DNA of 64,000 bases from Abyssibacter sp036156195 (GCA_036156195.1 JAYZUZ010000008.1:147745-211744); one strand, 5' to 3'; positions 9,876-18,849 are shown, numbered from the stretch's first letter. Program-made: numbers and translations. Notes: generated by a model from the sequence alone, not told the origin.

Positions 9876-10784
9876 ATGAGCGAGCAATTATCCGCCTTAA
9901 ACCGCCAGGCGATATCCGCAGCCAAACACCATATGGGCCATTTCGCATGGCCGACCGTGTTGTTCACGGCCGCCACGCTGGTCGTGTTCGTCGGCAATCT
10001 GGCGTTGTTTGCCATCGGTGTCATGCCACTTTGGGCGGCCATTGTGGTGTATGCGGTCGCGACCTACTTCTCATACACGCCGTTGCATGAGGCCGCGCAT
10101 GGCAACATCCACGGGCAGCACGCGGGCCTCAAGTGGGTGAATGACCTCTGCGGCTACCTGGTGGCACCGCTGATCATGGTGCCGTACTCCACGCATACCG
10201 TGGAGCATTTCACCCATCACCGGTTCACCAACCAGCCGGACAAGGATCCCGATTACGTGGTCAGAACCATGGGCGATGGCCTGGTCGCTCTGATCCGGAC
10301 GGGGCTGCATTTTCTGTGGGTGCAGAACAGCTTCTTGTTTCGGGGGCACTGGAGCGGGCTGTCGCGCCGGGAGCAGGCGATTTACGTCGCCGAGACCACC
10401 GTTGCCATTGGCTGGCGGCTGGGCTTCTTGCTGCTGGTGACCCGGGCCGGCGCCGGCTGGTTACTACTGCTCGGCTATCTGGCTGGGGCATTCTTCACGG
10501 CGTACTGGTTTGCCTACCGCCCCCATGCGCCTTACCAGGAGCCCGCGCGCTGGCGGAATACGAACAGCCTCATCATGCCCCGGTGGATGCGTCCGTTCGA
10601 GTGGTTCTGGTTGGGACAGAACCTGCACTCCATTCATCACCTGTTTCCCCGCGTGCCGTTCTACCGCTATCACGTCCTGCATCGGCAGATCGAGCCGATT
10701 CTGCGTGCACATGGCACGCCGATGGTGGGTGTATTCAGCCGTGCACCTGTCACACCACCGCAGCCTCAGTCCCGGCGTCGTTGA
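9876..10784 (+). CDS. Membrane fatty acid desaturase / carotene hydroxylase family
   Basis: 302 residues with the three histidine boxes of the membrane di-iron family: HEAAH at 71-75, HFTHH at 111-115 and HSIHH at 251-255. Hydrophobic segments lie near 25-48, 52-68, 92-103 and 176-210, placing the active site on the cytoplasmic face of the inner membrane. The box spacing fits beta-carotene hydroxylases and related acyl desaturases; the sequence alone does not separate them. A good ribosome-binding site (AAAGGAGA) precedes the ATG. It is divergent from the AraC regulator at 8722-9759. No carotenoid synthesis genes lie beside it, so an acyl-lipid substrate is as likely as a carotenoid. Confidence 0.85.
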   Translation: MSEQLSALNRQAISAAKHHMGHFAWPTVLFTAATLVVFVGNLALFAIGVMPLWAAIVVYAVATYFSYTPLHEAAHGNIHGQHAGLKWVNDLCGYLVAPLIMVPYSTHTVEHFTHHRFTNQPDKDPDYVVRTMGDGLVALIRTGLHFLWVQNSFLFRGHWSGLSRREQAIYVAETTVAIGWRLGFLLLVTRAGAGWLLLLGYLAGAFFTAYWFAYRPHAPYQEPARWRNTNSLIMPRWMRPFEWFWLGQNLHSIHHLFPRVPFYRYHVLHRQIEPILRAHGTPMVGVFSRAPVTPPQPQSRRR

Positions 10785-10977
10785 ACGCGCTTGCGTCGCC
10801 CACGGCGGCAGGTGCAGCATCGACGGGCGAGGGATCAGGCTGACCGCTTAAATGCAAATAAACTATCGAACAGCTGATAATAATTGATTGGATTAATCGC
10901 CCAGCAGGCGGCAGCATGGTCCTCCCTGGCGCCGCATCAGCGGCGCTCCCAGACCGCGATACGCGAGGGAGAGACGA
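10785..10977 (+). promoter_or_regulatory. katG upstream region with AT-rich core
   Basis: This 193-base gap holds an AT-rich patch at about 10850-10900, unlike the GC-rich coding sequence around it. Inside it is a short dyad, TATC-N8-GATA. A purine-rich ribosome-binding site (GAGGGAGA) precedes the katG ATG. I could not fit a full OxyR consensus, so this is a promoter region only in the general sense. Confidence 0.35.
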
Positions 10978-13155
10978 ATGGACAGCATTGATACGCAGGC
11001 CACGGGCGGATGCCCGTTCGCACACGGCGGGATGACCAGCACCAAGACCACCGTAACCAGTTGGTGGCCCAACGCACTCAACCTGGACATCCTGCATCAG
11101 CATGATCGCAAGACGAACCCCATGGGCCCGGACTTCAACTACCGGGATGAGCTGAAGAAGCTCGATGTCGAGGCACTTAAGCAGGACCTGACCGCGCTGA
11201 TGACCGACAGCCAGGATTGGTGGCCGGCCGATTGGGGCCACTATGGCGGGCTGATGATCCGCATGGCCTGGCATGCCGCCGGCTCATACCGGTTGGCGGA
11301 CGGGCGTGGCGGTGGCGGCACGGGCAACCAGCGCTTTGCACCGCTGAATTCCTGGCCGGACAACGTCAATCTGGACAAGGCCCGGCGCCTGCTGTGGCCG
11401 ATCAAGAAGAAGTACGGCAATCAGGTGTCATGGGCCGACCTCATCATCCTGGCGGGCAACATCGCCTACGAATCCATGGGCCTGAAGACCTTTGGCTTTG
11501 CCTTTGGACGGGAGGACATTTGGCATCCCGAGAAGGACATCAACTGGGGGGCCGAGACCGAGTGGCTGGCGGACAGCGAGCAGCGCTTTGACGATCTCGA
11601 CGACGCCTCCAGCATGCACGCACCGCTGGCGGCCACCCACATGGGGCTGATTTATGTGAACCCCGAAGGTGTCAACGGCAATCCCGATCCCCTGAAGACC
11701 GCCGCGCATGTGCGTGAAACCTTTGCCCGCATGGCCATGAACGATGAAGAAACCGTGGCACTGACGGCGGGCGGCCACACCGTGGGCAAGACGCATGGCA
11801 ACGGCGATGCGAGCCAGCTGGGTCAAGACCCGGAAGCCTGCACCGTGGAGGAACAGGGCTTTGGCTGGCGCAATCCCGGTCAGACCGGTCACGGTCGTCA
11901 TACTGTCACCAGCGGGCTGGAAGGTGCATGGACGACGCACCCCACACAGTGGGACGACGGCTACTTCAAGCTGCTGCTCGGCTACGAATGGGAACTGAAG
12001 AAAAGCCCGGCCGGTGCCTGGCAGTGGGAGCCCATCGATATCCGTGAGGAAGACATGCCTGTGGACGTGGAAGACCCGTCCATTCGCTGCATGCCGATGA
12101 TGACCGATGCCGACATGGCCATGAAAATGGACCCGGCCTATCGCGAGATTCTGGAACGCTACGCCCAGGATCAGGCCGCGTTTTCCGATGCCTTCGCCCG
12201 TGCCTGGTTCAAGCTGACCCACCGCGACATGGGACCCAAGGCTCGCTATGTCGGCCCGGATGTGCCCAGCGAGGACCTGATCTGGCAGGACCCCATCCCG
12301 GCCGGCCCGCGCCAGTACGACGTGGGCGCGATCAAGTCGCGGATTGCCGCATCCGGTCTGAGCACGGCAGAACTCGTGGCCACGGCCTGGGACAGTGCCC
12401 GCACTTACCGTGGATCAGACCTGCGTGGCGGTGCCAATGGTGCGCGGATTCGCCTGGCGCCACAGCGGGACTGGCCCGGCAACGAACCCGAGCGTCTGAA
12501 CAAGGTGTTGTCGGTACTGGAGCCGATCGCGGCGCAGTACGGCGCCAGTGTGGCCGATGTCATCGTGCTCGCCGGCAATGTGGGCGTGGAACGCGCGGCC
12601 CGTGCAGCCGGTGTGGACATCACCGTCCCATTTGAACCGGGTCGGGGTGACGCCACCGACGCGATGACCGACGCGGATAGCTTCGAGGCGCTGGAGCCTC
12701 GGCACGATGGTTTTCGCAACTACCTCAAACAGCCATTCAAGGTGGCACCGGAAGAACTGCTGCTCGACCGCAGCCAGCTGATGACGCTGACGGCACCCGA
12801 AATGGTTGTTCTGCTGGGAGGCATGCGCGTGCTGGGCACCAACCATGGTGGCGTGGCGCATGGGGTATTCACCGACCGGGTTGGCACCCTGTCCACGGAT
12901 TTCTTCGTCAACCTGACCGACATGGCCAACGAGTGGAAGCCGGCAGGAGACAATCTCTACGAGATTCGTGACCGCAAATCCGGCGAGCAGAAGTGGACGG
13001 CGACCCGGGTGGATCTGGTGTTCGGCTCCAACTCCATACTGCGGTCCTACGCCGAGGTTTATGCCCAGGATGATGCGAGCGAGAAGTTCGTGCGCGATTT
13101 CGTGGCGGCCTGGACCAAGGTGATGAACCTGGACCGGTTCGACGTCACGGCCTAG
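10978..13155 (+). CDS. katG: Catalase-peroxidase KatG
   Basis: 725 residues, the normal length for bifunctional haem catalase-peroxidases that remove hydrogen peroxide in the cytoplasm. The distal haem pocket motif RMAWHAAGSYR places Arg95, Trp98 and His99. The proximal side has the HTVGKTHG motif. The Tyr and Met expected for the Met-Tyr-Trp crosslink are in LIYVNPEG and in the later region. The second, catalytically silent domain copy is present (LVATAWDSARTYRGSDLRGG). The N-terminus carries GCPFAHGG, usual for KatG. It stands alone between an AT-rich leader and a strong terminator, so it is probably monocistronic and stress-induced. Confidence 0.98.
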   Translation: MDSIDTQATGGCPFAHGGMTSTKTTVTSWWPNALNLDILHQHDRKTNPMGPDFNYRDELKKLDVEALKQDLTALMTDSQDWWPADWGHYGGLMIRMAWHAAGSYRLADGRGGGGTGNQRFAPLNSWPDNVNLDKARRLLWPIKKKYGNQVSWADLIILAGNIAYESMGLKTFGFAFGREDIWHPEKDINWGAETEWLADSEQRFDDLDDASSMHAPLAATHMGLIYVNPEGVNGNPDPLKTAAHVRETFARMAMNDEETVALTAGGHTVGKTHGNGDASQLGQDPEACTVEEQGFGWRNPGQTGHGRHTVTSGLEGAWTTHPTQWDDGYFKLLLGYEWELKKSPAGAWQWEPIDIREEDMPVDVEDPSIRCMPMMTDADMAMKMDPAYREILERYAQDQAAFSDAFARAWFKLTHRDMGPKARYVGPDVPSEDLIWQDPIPAGPRQYDVGAIKSRIAASGLSTAELVATAWDSARTYRGSDLRGGANGARIRLAPQRDWPGNEPERLNKVLSVLEPIAAQYGASVADVIVLAGNVGVERAARAAGVDITVPFEPGRGDATDAMTDADSFEALEPRHDGFRNYLKQPFKVAPEELLLDRSQLMTLTAPEMVVLLGGMRVLGTNHGGVAHGVFTDRVGTLSTDFFVNLTDMANEWKPAGDNLYEIRDRKSGEQKWTATRVDLVFGSNSILRSYAEVYAQDDASEKFVRDFVAAWTKVMNLDRFDVTA

Positions 13156-13177
13156 CGGTCGTCGATCTCTGGCAGTG

Positions 13178-13210
13178 CGAGCAACGGGCCTGCGGGCCCG
13201 TTGCTCGTTT
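13178..13210 (+). terminator. Terminator hairpin after katG
   Basis: A perfect 13-base-pair stem (13178-13190 with 13195-13207) and a TGCG loop, followed by a short T run. It lies between the convergent ends of katG and the MarR-type gene. The T run is on the + side, so katG is the main client; the stem may also slow transcription from the other strand. Confidence 0.8.
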
Positions 13211-13236
13211 GAGTGTGGCTGGGCTCCGGCGGGGTC

Positions 13237-13845
13237 TTAGCCACTGGCGCGCTTACGCGCGCTGGTCTTGGCGACATCGGCCGTGGACTGGGGAAAGTCG
13301 ATCCGGCCCTCATCCCGCAGCTGCTGAAACGTGTCGCTAATGACCTTAAACATGTGGATGCCCATGGAGTTCTCCTCCACGCTCATCCGGTCGGTTGCGA
13401 GTTTGACGAACTCACTGGCGTTCTTGGCCATGCGCTTGTAGTACCGCTGGCCGGCAGGCGTCACCGTGACCAGCTTTTCGCGGCCGGACTCGGGGTCTTC
13501 CGAGATCACGATAAAGTTGTATGGCGGCTTGGCCAGCGCCCGCAGGGCCTTGGAGACGGTGCTGCTGGTGATGTCATACCAGCTGGTGAGACAGCGCTCG
13601 ATCTCCTTGCGCTTCAAGCTCTTGCCGCCGCGTTCCACACCTTCGCTGCGTAGCAGCCACATGATGACGGTCTGGTGCCGATCCAGTCCCTGGTCACCAC
13701 GTAGGGCGTCCTCGACCTGCATGCCGATGGCGTAGTGAATGGGGTAGAACAACTCCACGAAACGCTCGCTCGCTTGTTCGTGAGCGACTTCTTCGATCTC
13801 GGTCTTCGGTTTCAACGTTTCGATTCCCCGGGCTTGTCTGTCCAC
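13237..13845 (-). CDS. MarR-family winged-helix transcriptional regulator
   Basis: 202 residues from a GTG start; the next in-frame codon upstream leads to a stop (TAG at 13855-13857), so no longer form is possible. Helical segments before and after a winged helix are visible. The recognition region lies around SLKRKEIERCLTSWYDITSS and TVSKALRALAK, with the wing at ISEDPESGREKLVTVTPAG, where TPAG is typical of MarR proteins. It is divergent from the aldehyde dehydrogenase, and a GTGTC-N5-GACAC-like dyad lies in the shared 106-base gap. It is therefore the best candidate for the regulator acting on the three dyads in this locus. Ligand unknown. Confidence 0.82.
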   Translation of the reverse strand: MDRQARGIETLKPKTEIEEVAHEQASERFVELFYPIHYAIGMQVEDALRGDQGLDRHQTVIMWLLRSEGVERGGKSLKRKEIERCLTSWYDITSSTVSKALRALAKPPYNFIVISEDPESGREKLVTVTPAGQRYYKRMAKNASEFVKLATDRMSVEENSMGIHMFKVISDTFQQLRDEGRIDFPQSTADVAKTSARKRASG

Positions 13846-13882
13846 ACGATCATGCTAGGTCCGACCCCTGTCCGCAGCAAGC

Positions 13883-13897
13883 ATGTCGAGTTGACAC
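13883..13897. promoter_or_regulatory. Operator copy 1 (ATGTC-N5-GACAC) in regulator/dehydrogenase gap
   Basis: The dyad reads ATGTC GAGTT GACAC. Its right half contains a TTGACA hexamer (13891-13896) that could be a -35 box for the dehydrogenase, so a bound protein would block the promoter. Two further copies with the same five-base spacer lie at 15415 and 18850. Confidence 0.6.
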
Positions 13898-13951
13898 TAT
13901 TTCGCATAAGCAATAGTTTCGCCCAAAACTAGACACAGTGCGAGGACGGAG

Positions 13952-15397
13952 ATGAACACGGATGCTCTGCTGCAATCGGAGACGCCAGATCCACTGGCCG
14001 AGATGCTCGATCAGAAGCTTGCGCGGCTGCGCGCGGGCTACCAGGCCGAGCGCTACCCCGACCTGGCGACGCGGGTGGATCGGCTCAATCGACTATGGGA
14101 CGCCCTGGACCGCCATGCCGACCGTCTATGTGATGCCCTGCACGCAGACTTTGGGCATCGGTCGCGGCGGCAATCGTACTTCGCGGATGTCGCAACAACC
14201 GGCAAGAGCATTCGACTGACGCGACAAGGCCTGCGCAAGTGGATGCGCGCCGAGCGGCGCCGGGCCGACATGCCGTTCGGCTTGTTTGGTGCCAAGGCCC
14301 GGGTCCATTACCAACCCCTGGGCGTGGTGGGCATCATCAGTCCCTGGAACATCCCCGTGAATCTGACGCTGACGCCGCTGGCCGGAGCCCTCGGCGCGGG
14401 CAACCGGGCCCTGGTCAAGCCGTCGGAACACACGCCGGCCACCTCCGCTGTGATGGTCGACCTGATCGCCGATGCCTTCGCGACCGACGAGGTCGACACC
14501 GTAACCGGTGACGCCCGCCTGGGGCAGCTGTTCAGTGGGTTGCCGCTGGATCATCTCGTCTTCACCGGGGGGACCGAGATCGCCAAGCACATCATGCGCG
14601 CGGCTGCAGACCATCTGACGCCCTTGACGCTGGAGCTGGGTGGCAAGTCGCCCGTGATCATCGGTTCGGATGCCGATCTCGACGCCGCCGCGCGGCGAAT
14701 CGTCTTCGGCAAGGTCTTTAATGCGGGCCAGGTGTGTCTGGCACCGGACTATGTCCTGGTGCCGGAATCCCGGCGCGACGCCCTGCTGCAGCGGATTCAG
14801 GCCGAAGTCCAGCGCTCACTGCCCGACGGGGCCGCCAGTGATGATTTTGTGGCGGTGATCAACGGCCGTCAGCACGACAGGTTGGGGCGATACCTTGCGG
14901 AGGCGCAGGCGGCCGGCGCCACGGTCTGGCAGGACCAAGGCGGGGATCCCGAGCATCGGCGGATGCCGATCACGGTCGTGGTCGACCCCGACGATACGCT
15001 CGCCGTCAGTCAGGAGGAGATCTTCGGACCCATTCTGATTCTGCGAAGCTACCGAGACTTCGACAGCGCCATCGAATACGTCAACGCTCGGCCGCGGCCG
15101 CTGGCGCTTTACTTCTTCGGTCATCGCGCAGAGGAGCAGCGCCGGATCATCGAGCAGACCAGCTCCGGCGGCGTGACCATGAACGACGTCATCATGCACT
15201 ACACCTTTGATGACCTGCCGTTCGGGGGTGTCGGGCCCAGCGGCATGGGCGTTTATCACGGGTTCGATGGTTTTCGGCAGTTCTCCAACATGCGGGCGGT
15301 TTATCACCAGACCCGCGCTGATCTCGGTCGGATCATCCGACCACCGTACGGCCGCTTGTTCGATCGCTTCTCACGCTTCTTGATGACGCGCGGATAA
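13952..15397 (+). CDS. Aldehyde dehydrogenase, coniferyl-aldehyde-dehydrogenase-like
   Basis: 481 residues of the NAD(P)-dependent aldehyde dehydrogenase superfamily. Visible features are PWN at 131-133, the cofactor Lys156 in ALVKPSE, the FTGG turn near 205-207, catalytic Glu228 in ELGGKSP, and catalytic Cys262 in GQVCLAPD. The short length and the LAPDYVLVP sequence after the Cys match the coniferyl aldehyde/long-chain aldehyde branch, which oxidises aromatic or fatty aldehydes to acids. It precedes the P450 by 70 bases and shares its operator motif. It probably oxidises an aldehyde formed downstream of P450 hydroxylation; the exact substrate is unknown. Confidence 0.93.
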   Translation: MNTDALLQSETPDPLAEMLDQKLARLRAGYQAERYPDLATRVDRLNRLWDALDRHADRLCDALHADFGHRSRRQSYFADVATTGKSIRLTRQGLRKWMRAERRRADMPFGLFGAKARVHYQPLGVVGIISPWNIPVNLTLTPLAGALGAGNRALVKPSEHTPATSAVMVDLIADAFATDEVDTVTGDARLGQLFSGLPLDHLVFTGGTEIAKHIMRAAADHLTPLTLELGGKSPVIIGSDADLDAAARRIVFGKVFNAGQVCLAPDYVLVPESRRDALLQRIQAEVQRSLPDGAASDDFVAVINGRQHDRLGRYLAEAQAAGATVWQDQGGDPEHRRMPITVVVDPDDTLAVSQEEIFGPILILRSYRDFDSAIEYVNARPRPLALYFFGHRAEEQRRIIEQTSSGGVTMNDVIMHYTFDDLPFGGVGPSGMGVYHGFDGFRQFSNMRAVYHQTRADLGRIIRPPYGRLFDRFSRFLMTRG

Positions 15398-15414
15398 ATC
15401 GTTTGACAGAAATA

Positions 15415-15429
15415 GTGTCGTAATGACAC
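15415..15429. promoter_or_regulatory. Operator copy 2 (GTGTC-N5-GACAC) before P450
   Basis: The dyad GTGTC GTAAT GACAC has perfect five-base arms and lies 38 bases before the P450 start codon. A TTGACA hexamer lies just upstream at 15403-15408. It is the same motif as the copies at 13883 and 18850. Confidence 0.68.
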
Positions 15430-15467
15430 ATTATCCAAAAGCACGTTAGATGCGATAGGAGAGAGAC

Positions 15468-16706
15468 ATGGATGAGCTGAAATACGCGTCGGATTTCGAC
15501 GTGACCAAGTTGCTGGACCCGGACGTCATCGCCAATCCCTACCCCTACTACGCGATCCTGCGTGAGCGGGCGCCGGAGTTCGGGTTGCTGGATTACCCGC
15601 CCGGCACCGTGCCAGGTGTCGATACGCCGAATCCCGCCTGGGTCTTCACCCGCTACGACGATGTGGTGGGCGTGCTCAAGGGGCATGAGAACTTTTCCTC
15701 ACGCGACCCGATGCAAGAAGCCTCGGATGCGCCGACGCTCATGCTGGTCAACCACGACCGCCCGCGTCATACGACGCTGCGCAACATCGCCAAGAAGGCC
15801 TTCACGCCCAAGCGGGTGGTGACCGATATCGCCCCGCTGGTCACGCAGACCATCAGCGAGATGATCAACGGCCTGGTGGATACCGAAATCGATTTCATGA
15901 AGGAAGTGGCCGGCGTGCTGCCCTCCGTGGTGATGACCTTTCTGATCGGTACGCCACGCGAGGACTACCCCAAGCTGGTCCGCTGGGCCAATGCATTCAT
16001 GGTGTCGTCGGACTTCACGCTGGAAGAGCGGCAGCAATGCAACATGGAACTCTTCCAGTACTACAGCACCAAGGTGGCGGAGTGCTACGCCGCCATTGAG
16101 CGGGGCGACGCGGTGCCGGACTCGCTCATGGCCGCGTTTATCCGGGCCGAGGACGAAGGCCAGCAGCTGACCAAGGAAGAAGTGGTGCTGTTCTGCATCA
16201 CCCTGGTGGTGGCTGGCGCGGAAACCACGACTTATCTGCTGGGCAATCTGGTGGCGACACTGGTGGAGGAACCGGGGTTGTTCGGCCAGCTCAAGCAGGA
16301 CCGGTCGCTCATCCGGCCGTTTATCGAAGAAAGTCTCCGGCGGGATGGCCCACCCCAGCGCCTGTTCCGCGTGGCGACCCGCGATTGCGAACACGGCGGT
16401 GTTCAGATCAAGAAAGGCCAATGGGTGGCCTTCTTCATGGCGGCGGCGAACCGCGATCCATCCGTATTCCCCGAGCCGGACCGCTTTCAGCTGCAGCGGC
16501 CCAACATCGGTAAGCACGTGACCTTTGGCCACGGGATTCATCACTGCCTGGGTTCGGCCGTGGCACGGATGGAGGCTGAAAAGATGCTGGATGTGCTGCT
16601 GGATCATTGCAGCGGGGTCGAAGCGGGCAGCCAGCCGGCTCGCCGTCAGCGCGGCGGGCTGCTCACCTACGGCCTGCAAAGCCTGCCTGTCGTTCTGAAG
16701 TCCTGA
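15468..16706 (+). CDS. Cytochrome P450 monooxygenase (class I, soluble)
   Basis: 412 residues, the usual size of soluble bacterial P450s. The I-helix oxygen-binding motif AGAETT is at 249-254, the K-helix ExxR at 288-291 (ESLR), and the haem loop FGHGIHHCLG has the Cys360 ligand. No membrane anchor is present. Reductase and ferredoxin genes follow on the same strand, giving a complete three-component electron chain from NAD(P)H. The reaction is hydroxylation of a hydrophobic substrate; the linked TonB receptor and aldehyde dehydrogenase suggest a scavenged terpenoid, phenylpropanoid or lipid. A GAG-rich ribosome-binding site precedes the ATG. Confidence 0.97.
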   Translation: MDELKYASDFDVTKLLDPDVIANPYPYYAILRERAPEFGLLDYPPGTVPGVDTPNPAWVFTRYDDVVGVLKGHENFSSRDPMQEASDAPTLMLVNHDRPRHTTLRNIAKKAFTPKRVVTDIAPLVTQTISEMINGLVDTEIDFMKEVAGVLPSVVMTFLIGTPREDYPKLVRWANAFMVSSDFTLEERQQCNMELFQYYSTKVAECYAAIERGDAVPDSLMAAFIRAEDEGQQLTKEEVVLFCITLVVAGAETTTYLLGNLVATLVEEPGLFGQLKQDRSLIRPFIEESLRRDGPPQRLFRVATRDCEHGGVQIKKGQWVAFFMAAANRDPSVFPEPDRFQLQRPNIGKHVTFGHGIHHCLGSAVARMEAEKMLDVLLDHCSGVEAGSQPARRQRGGLLTYGLQSLPVVLKS

Positions 16707-16728
16707 TTCGGCCGCCCGAGGCAGCAGC

Positions 16729-16824
16729 ATGAGGGATCAGGTCAAGAACCACGATGCCGGCTGTGCCGATCAGGCGCTCCCGGCAGGGTGCCCATTTGCC
16801 GGGGAGCGGGTGCGGCGATCATGA
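16729..16824 (+). CDS. Possible 31-residue leader ORF coupled to the reductase
   Basis: This small frame runs from an ATG preceded by GAGG to a TGA that overlaps the reductase ATG (ATGA). It fills most of the 114-base gap between P450 and reductase. It has two cysteines (AGC and GCPFAG) and a basic end, with no recognisable family. It may be a translational-coupling ORF rather than a functional peptide. Confidence 0.3.
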   Translation: MRDQVKNHDAGCADQALPAGCPFAGERVRRS

Positions 16825-18029
16825 CTGCCACTGGTGTTGTCATCATCGGAGCGGGCCAGGCTGCAGCCCAGTGCGTGGGCAGCCTCCGTGCCCAGGGCTA
16901 CACGGCTCCCATCACCGTGATCGGCGACGAGCCCGAGCTGCCTTATCACAGGCCGCCGCTGTCCAAGAAGTACCTGCTGGGTGAGCTGCCAGCCGAGCGG
17001 CTGCCGATACGCAAGCCGGCCTACTACGAGCGTCTGGGCGTGCAGCTGCAACTGGGGCGTCGTGCCATTGCCATTGACCGGACCGCACGGCGGGTGCAGC
17101 TGGAGGGCGGCGACTCTGTGGCGTACGAGTACCTGATTCTGGCCACGGGAGGACGGGCCAGAACGCTGCCTGCCGTCCCCGAGCAGATGGCCGGGGTCTA
17201 CAGCCTACGCAGCCGGGCCGACGCGGACGGTCTGCGCAGGGCCGTGCGCCCGGGCCAGCACCTCATCCTGGTGGGCGCGGGCTATGTGGGGCTGGAGGTG
17301 GCCGCCACGCTGCGCGGCCTGGGCTGTGCCGTCACCGTGCTGGAGGCGGCACCGCGCATTCTGGCCCGGGTGGCCGCAGAGCCGATCTCAGCGCAGCTGC
17401 TGGCTTGCCACCAGGCCCAGGGCTCGGCAATCGAATGTGAGCAAAGCGTTCACGCTGTACACGGTGGCGCCCGGTTTGAAGCCGTGGAAACCACGCGCGG
17501 GACGGTCATTCCGGCCGACGGGCTGATCGTCGGCATTGGCATGGTGGCCAATGATGCGCTTGCGCAGGCAGCCGGCCTGCACTGTGACAACGGCGTTCGG
17601 GTGGATGCGCAGGGCCGCACTGACGACCCGGCGATCTTCGCCATGGGCGATGTGGCGTGTCGTCCCGTCAATGGCGTGCATCAGCGCATCGAATCAGTGG
17701 ACAACGCCATGGCGACCGCCCAGATCGTTGCGGCTCAGATCACCGGCGCGGACGCGCCCACTGCTACGCCCCCCTGGTTCTGGTCAGACCAGTTCGATCA
17801 CAAGCTGCAAATGGTCGGTTTGGCGCCGGGCTCAGCGGCCTGGGTCACGCGCCGCGATGCCGAGAGCCACCGACTCAGCTGCTTTTATGTGGAGGACGGC
17901 CAGCTGCGTGCGGCGCAATGCCTGAATGCTGCCGGTGATTTCCAGGTGGCGAAACGATTGATTGCGAGCGCCCGGCCGGTGTCGCCGGCGCAGCTTGCCG
18001 ACCCGAACAGCGCTTTACGCGACCTTTGA
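16821..18029 (+). CDS. NAD(P)H:ferredoxin reductase (putidaredoxin-reductase type)
   Basis: 402 residues from the ATG at 16821; a GTG 11 codons upstream is less likely because the FAD-binding strand should be near the N-terminus. FAD-binding motif VVIIGAGQAAAQ is at 7-18. The PYHRPPLSK motif, typical of P450-system ferredoxin reductases, is at 41-49. The second Rossmann motif for NAD(P)H is LVGAGYVGLEVA. The C-terminal FAD motif is AIFAMGDVA. It passes electrons from NADH to the ferredoxin encoded 26 bases downstream, which then reduces the P450. The start overlaps a small upstream frame. Confidence 0.95.
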   Translation: MTATGVVIIGAGQAAAQCVGSLRAQGYTAPITVIGDEPELPYHRPPLSKKYLLGELPAERLPIRKPAYYERLGVQLQLGRRAIAIDRTARRVQLEGGDSVAYEYLILATGGRARTLPAVPEQMAGVYSLRSRADADGLRRAVRPGQHLILVGAGYVGLEVAATLRGLGCAVTVLEAAPRILARVAAEPISAQLLACHQAQGSAIECEQSVHAVHGGARFEAVETTRGTVIPADGLIVGIGMVANDALAQAAGLHCDNGVRVDAQGRTDDPAIFAMGDVACRPVNGVHQRIESVDNAMATAQIVAAQITGADAPTATPPWFWSDQFDHKLQMVGLAPGSAAWVTRRDAESHRLSCFYVEDGQLRAAQCLNAAGDFQVAKRLIASARPVSPAQLADPNSALRDL

Positions 18030-18055
18030 CGATGCAATACCGGAACTGAAGACCC

Positions 18056-18364
18056 ATGAAAATCAATGTAATCGACCGGGCTGGCAACGCGATGTCCCTG
18101 GACTGCGACGCCGGTGACCGACTGATGGATGTCCTCGCTGAGCGCGATCTCGTTGAGGCGACCTGCGGCGGTGAATGTTCCTGCGCCACCTGTCAGGTCT
18201 ATGTCGACAGTCAATGGCTGGCCCAGCTGCCTGGCCAAGGTGAGTTGGAAGTGGAACTGCTGGATGAACTGCTGAACACCAACGAACGCAGCCGGCTGGC
18301 CTGCCAGATCGAGCTGGAACCATCGCTAGACGGCTTGTCACTCACCGTGGCCAGCGCGGAATAA
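18056..18364 (+). CDS. [2Fe-2S] ferredoxin, adrenodoxin/putidaredoxin type
   Basis: 102 residues. The cluster ligands are in the CxxxxxCxxC pattern Cys37, Cys43 and Cys46, with a distant Cys83 in LACQIE; Cys41 is an extra cysteine in the loop. This is the class that shuttles single electrons from a flavoprotein reductase to P450. The size and the acidic C-terminal half fit. It lies between the reductase and the NTF2-like gene in one transcription unit, so its partner is almost certainly the P450 of this operon. Confidence 0.95.
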   Translation: MKINVIDRAGNAMSLDCDAGDRLMDVLAERDLVEATCGGECSCATCQVYVDSQWLAQLPGQGELEVELLDELLNTNERSRLACQIELEPSLDGLSLTVASAE

Positions 18365-18389
18365 CCCCAAGCAATGAGAGGAGACGCTC

Positions 18390-18788
18390 ATGAGCAACAC
18401 GGAAGTCGAAACCACCATCGAGGTGTTTACGCGATTCGGCAACAAGGACGTGCCCGCCATTCTGGAATTGCTGGATGACGATGTGCTGATCGAGTTTTAT
18501 GGACCTGAGGTCATCCCCTACGCGGGCACCTACCGGGGGCTTGCAGAGGCAGAAACCTTTTTCAGCACCGTACTCAGCTCCGTGGACATCCACCAGTTCG
18601 AGCCGGAGCAGTTTTTAAGCGACGGAAAGATGGTGACGGTCACCGGCGACCTCCACCTGACGGCCTGCTCTACCGGGCGCGATATCCGCTCGGCCTTTGC
18701 TCACATCATTACGGTGGAGCGGGGCAAATGGGTGCGCTTCCGGGACTTTATGAATACCCACGAGGCGGTGCAGGCGTTCTCTGAATAG
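18390..18788 (+). CDS. SnoaL/NTF2-like domain protein
   Basis: 132 residues forming a single NTF2-like cone fold: an N-terminal helix (FTRFGNKDVPAILELLDDDV), the YAGTYRGLAEAETFF segment common in SnoaL-like and ketosteroid-isomerase-like proteins, then long beta strands ending in HIITVERGKWVRFRDF. Such proteins are isomerases, cyclases or binding proteins for small hydrophobic molecules. A good GAGAGGAGA-type ribosome-binding site precedes the ATG. Its place at the end of the P450 operon suggests action on the P450 substrate or product, but the reaction cannot be read from the sequence. Confidence 0.85.
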   Translation: MSNTEVETTIEVFTRFGNKDVPAILELLDDDVLIEFYGPEVIPYAGTYRGLAEAETFFSTVLSSVDIHQFEPEQFLSDGKMVTVTGDLHLTACSTGRDIRSAFAHIITVERGKWVRFRDFMNTHEAVQAFSE

Positions 18789-18797
18789 AGATCCGAA

Positions 18798-18829
18798 TGA
18801 CCGGCCGGGCCCGTCGGCGCGGCCGGTTA
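18798..18829 (+). terminator. Possible terminator/attenuator hairpin after NTF2-like gene
   Basis: The stem ACCGGCCG (18800-18807) pairs with CGGCCGGT (18820-18827) and can extend by one wobble pair. No T run follows, so it is a weak intrinsic terminator at best. It could separate the P450 operon from the receptor promoter. Confidence 0.35.
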
Positions 18830-18849
18830 CCTGCACGCTCGAAATGAAT

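Noticed and set aside
10850..10900. OxyR site before katG
   Set aside because: Only a short dyad is present; I could not align four ATAG/CTAT-type blocks at the needed spacing.
11428..12222. 264-codon open frame antisense to katG
   Set aside because: katG is complete and well conserved; no start signal or motif on the other strand.
15699..16730. 343-codon open frame antisense to the P450
   Set aside because: The P450 motifs on the + strand are intact; the antisense product is His/Gln/Arg-rich with no domain.
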